Assembly (NCBI GenBank): GCA_002369495.1
Contig: DFFD01000249.1
Coordinates: forward strand, 12,255 to 18,268
Origin: Lachnospiraceae bacterium UBA3785
GTDB taxonomy: Bacteria; Bacillota; Clostridia; Lachnospirales; Lachnospiraceae
Length of the DNA stretch: 6,014 nucleotides
Direction: 5' to 3'
Shown: piece after piece, positions 4,755 to 6,014 of the stretch
How positions within the stretch are numbered: the stretch's first letter is position 1
Layout of the letters: each line of letters opens with the position of its first letter
Translations under genes and position numbers: made by a program
Notes under the pieces: model-generated
The model's input: the letters and a program-made list of their open reading frames with translations, nothing else
What the model was told of the DNA's origin: nothing
Databases searched by the model: none

Positions 4755-5654
4755 TTATTTTTTACAAAACTCAAATGAGAAATAATACACGTAATCATTC
4801 ACACTAAGAGAATCTGTCCGCCCGTCCATGAGGTCATAAATATCAAGCACCCGGAGTTCGTTGTTATCGTAAATGAGCGCAATCAGTGCCTGCTCTTCAT
4901 TATATCTGATGTCTGTTCTCTCACTAATCTCTGTTGCGGATCTTCCGTAATACTCTCTGTCGGTTACATCTTCGAGAATAGGTATTTCAGTTGAAAGCCT
5001 GGAACCTTCAGATGCGATAATTACCTTTACCACAAACTTATCAAAGTCCGGTATGATCAATATTTCGCCATATTCAGGTGAATGCACACCTGAGAATCCG
5101 AGCTCCATGTTTTCTTTGCCTTGAAGAATGCCTGAATGGAATTCAGAAAAGTATAATCTAAGACTTTCGTATTCGTCCGTGGTGGTAAATTTGTAAATAT
5201 ATGCTCCATCAGGCCCGGAAAGCAATTGCGCCGTTTCCATTTCAATACTGTCTTTTTCAACGGGAACTATGAAGTTTTGCGGCCGGGCTGCACGATACAC
5301 AGATACTCCGATCATGGTGATATCCAGGATAGAAACAGCAAGCAAAACACAGATTATCTTCTTCAGAAGATTCTGCTTTCGTTTGCTTTCCGCAGCAATT
5401 CCAATGATGTTTTCTTCAGATTTCCGGATCAGATCCTCATGACCGATATCTTCTCCGGCTAAGAACTCATTTATACTGATGCCAAGAATCTGACATAAAT
5501 CAGAATAAACAGATACATCAGGAAGGCATATGCCTCGTTCCCATTTGGAAACTGACTTATCACTCATGCCCAGTTTGTCAGCCAGTTGCCTCTGTGTCAA
5601 CCCAAGGCCTTTTCTCTTCCCGGCTATGTACTTTCCTATTTTGATTAAATCCAC
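4755..5654 (-). CDS. Membrane-anchored XRE-family helix-turn-helix regulator with C-terminal extracytoplasmic domain
   Basis: The protein has 299 residues counted from GTG 5654, which is chosen because AGAGGTGA (5660-5667) lies 5 nt upstream and gives the typical XRE N-terminus MDLIKIGKYIAGKRK. The same frame can start at TTG 5696 (313 residues) with a poorly spaced GGGAGG. Residues 6-65 form a Cro/CI-type helix-turn-helix, with LTQRQLADKLGMSDKSVSKW (19-38), then PDVSVYSDLCQILGISINEFL. A basic linker KRKQNLLKK (91-99) precedes one membrane segment, about 100-120. The remaining 180 or so residues are acidic, would lie outside the membrane, and match nothing I recognise. The plan suggests a DNA-binding protein held at the membrane that senses an external or envelope signal; its targets are unknown. 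Base composition is clearly more AT-rich than the two glucosidase genes, hinting at a separate origin. A weak promoter (TTTAGC, 16 bp, TATACC at 5733-5728) is possible. Confidence 0.85.
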   Translation of the reverse strand: MDLIKIGKYIAGKRKGLGLTQRQLADKLGMSDKSVSKWERGICLPDVSVYSDLCQILGISINEFLAGEDIGHEDLIRKSEENIIGIAAESKRKQNLLKKIICVLLAVSILDITMIGVSVYRAARPQNFIVPVEKDSIEMETAQLLSGPDGAYIYKFTTTDEYESLRLYFSEFHSGILQGKENMELGFSGVHSPEYGEILIIPDFDKFVVKVIIASEGSRLSTEIPILEDVTDREYYGRSATEISERTDIRYNEEQALIALIYDNNELRVLDIYDLMDGRTDSLSVNDYVYYFSFEFCKK

Positions 5655-5802
5655 AATGATCACCTCTTTCGTTTGGGTAATCGTACCAGATTTCAAAGAG
5701 GATGTACACCTCCCGGAAGTAGAATCGGGTATAAATGGGAATAAACTTTGCTAAATGAATTCAAACCGGAACAAAGACCCAGGGGAAGGAGAATCAAAAA
5801 AG

Positions 5803-5838
5803 AAAAACCCCGAAAAACCGCATGGTTCCGGGGTTTTT
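5803..5838. terminator. Bidirectional rho-independent terminator
   Basis: AAAAACCCCG (5803-5812) and CGGGGTTTTT (5829-5838) form a perfect 10-bp stem. Inside it AACC (5816-5819) and GGTT (5824-5827) make a further 4-bp stem around GCAT. The plus strand ends in five Ts and the minus strand continues with TTTTTCTTTTTT, so it can work both ways. No plus-strand gene lies just upstream, so it most likely ends a minus-strand transcript entering from the right edge and insulates the XRE gene promoter. Confidence 0.85.
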
Positions 5839-5839
5839 G

Positions 5840-6014
5840 GGCATTTTGAAGTCTCGATCAGCGCTTGCTGAACTGAGGAGCGACGCGTTAAGCAAACCCG
5901 CCGGGGGCGGGTTTGCAGCCAAAGCGGGGAGCAAACTTGTTTGCGACCTGGAGCGCGGCGGGCGGCCTTGAGGCCGTACTTCTGAAAGCAGCAGGCCTCA
6001 GACCCCTTGATTTT
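5840..6014. other. GC-rich, hairpin-dense segment with no assignable gene
   Basis: Together with the XRE upstream region (5655-5802) this forms 360 bases without a recognisable gene. It holds several inverted repeats: 5892-5916, 5931-5944 (GCAAAC, TT, GTTTGC), CGGCC-TTGA-GGCCG at about 5963-5976, and TGAGGCC (5969-5975) with GGCCTCA (5994-6000). The word GCAAAC or its complement occurs four times. It could be the 3' part of a structured RNA or the tail of a repeat element ending at the terminator at 5803-5838. The window edge prevents a decision. Confidence 0.45.
5892..5916. repeat. Perfect 11-bp hairpin with a GGG loop
   Basis: GCAAACCCGCC (5892-5902), GGG, GGCGGGTTTGC (5906-5916). The stem is perfect and very stable. 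No T-run follows on the plus strand, and the minus strand continues with TTAACGCG, so it is not a standard terminator. Confidence 0.75.

Noticed and set aside
5751..6014. Open minus-strand frame of 87 codons entering from the right edge
   Set aside because: It reads straight through the terminator hairpin, its composition (runs of Arg, Pro, Phe) is unlike a normal protein, and the end looks like translated hairpin and T-run sequence.

Overview
The window looks like chromosomal DNA from a carbohydrate-degrading Clostridia, most likely a gut or rumen Lachnospiraceae-type Firmicute. The evidence is a GH3 beta-glucosidase with its two halves in swapped order (the arrangement known from Butyrivibrio and Ruminococcus enzymes), purine-rich AGGAG ribosome binding sites, a GH1 beta-glucosidase and AraC/XRE-type regulators. 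This is inferred from gene content; no taxonomic marker is present.

Left part (1-2085, minus strand): the first 668 codons of a domain-swapped GH3 beta-glucosidase, running off the left edge. It has a clear RBS, an extended -10 promoter and an inverted repeat just downstream of the predicted transcription start. Middle (2097-2747): the remains of an AraC-family regulator (minus strand). The start of its ligand-binding cupin is joined directly to a fragment of the DNA-binding domain in another frame, and the rest is missing. Between it and the next gene lies a TATAAT promoter with two TGTCTGAAA direct repeats 21 bp apart, the geometry of AraC-family half-sites. Then (2748-4049, plus strand) a complete GH1 beta-glucosidase of 433 residues. 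The two enzymes would act together on the ends of beta-linked oligosaccharides; the decayed regulator probably once controlled one or both.

Right of GH1 (4071-4754) no intact gene is visible. A 33-codon ORF with an RBS ends inside a 22-bp tandem repeat. After it comes the most striking element of the window: twelve copies of a 9-bp motif (AAGCGTAAA or its reverse complement TTTACGCTT) that strictly alternate in orientation, with starts spaced 32, 31, 32, 31... bp without any slip, an exact 63-bp period over six periods. The 22-23-bp spacers between motifs are mostly unrelated. The array is bracketed by a 9-bp direct repeat and, further out, a 13-bp inverted repeat.

Right end (4755-6014): an AT-richer minus-strand gene for a membrane-anchored XRE-type regulator, then a strong bidirectional terminator hairpin (5803-5838), then a GC-rich stretch dense in hairpins up to the edge.
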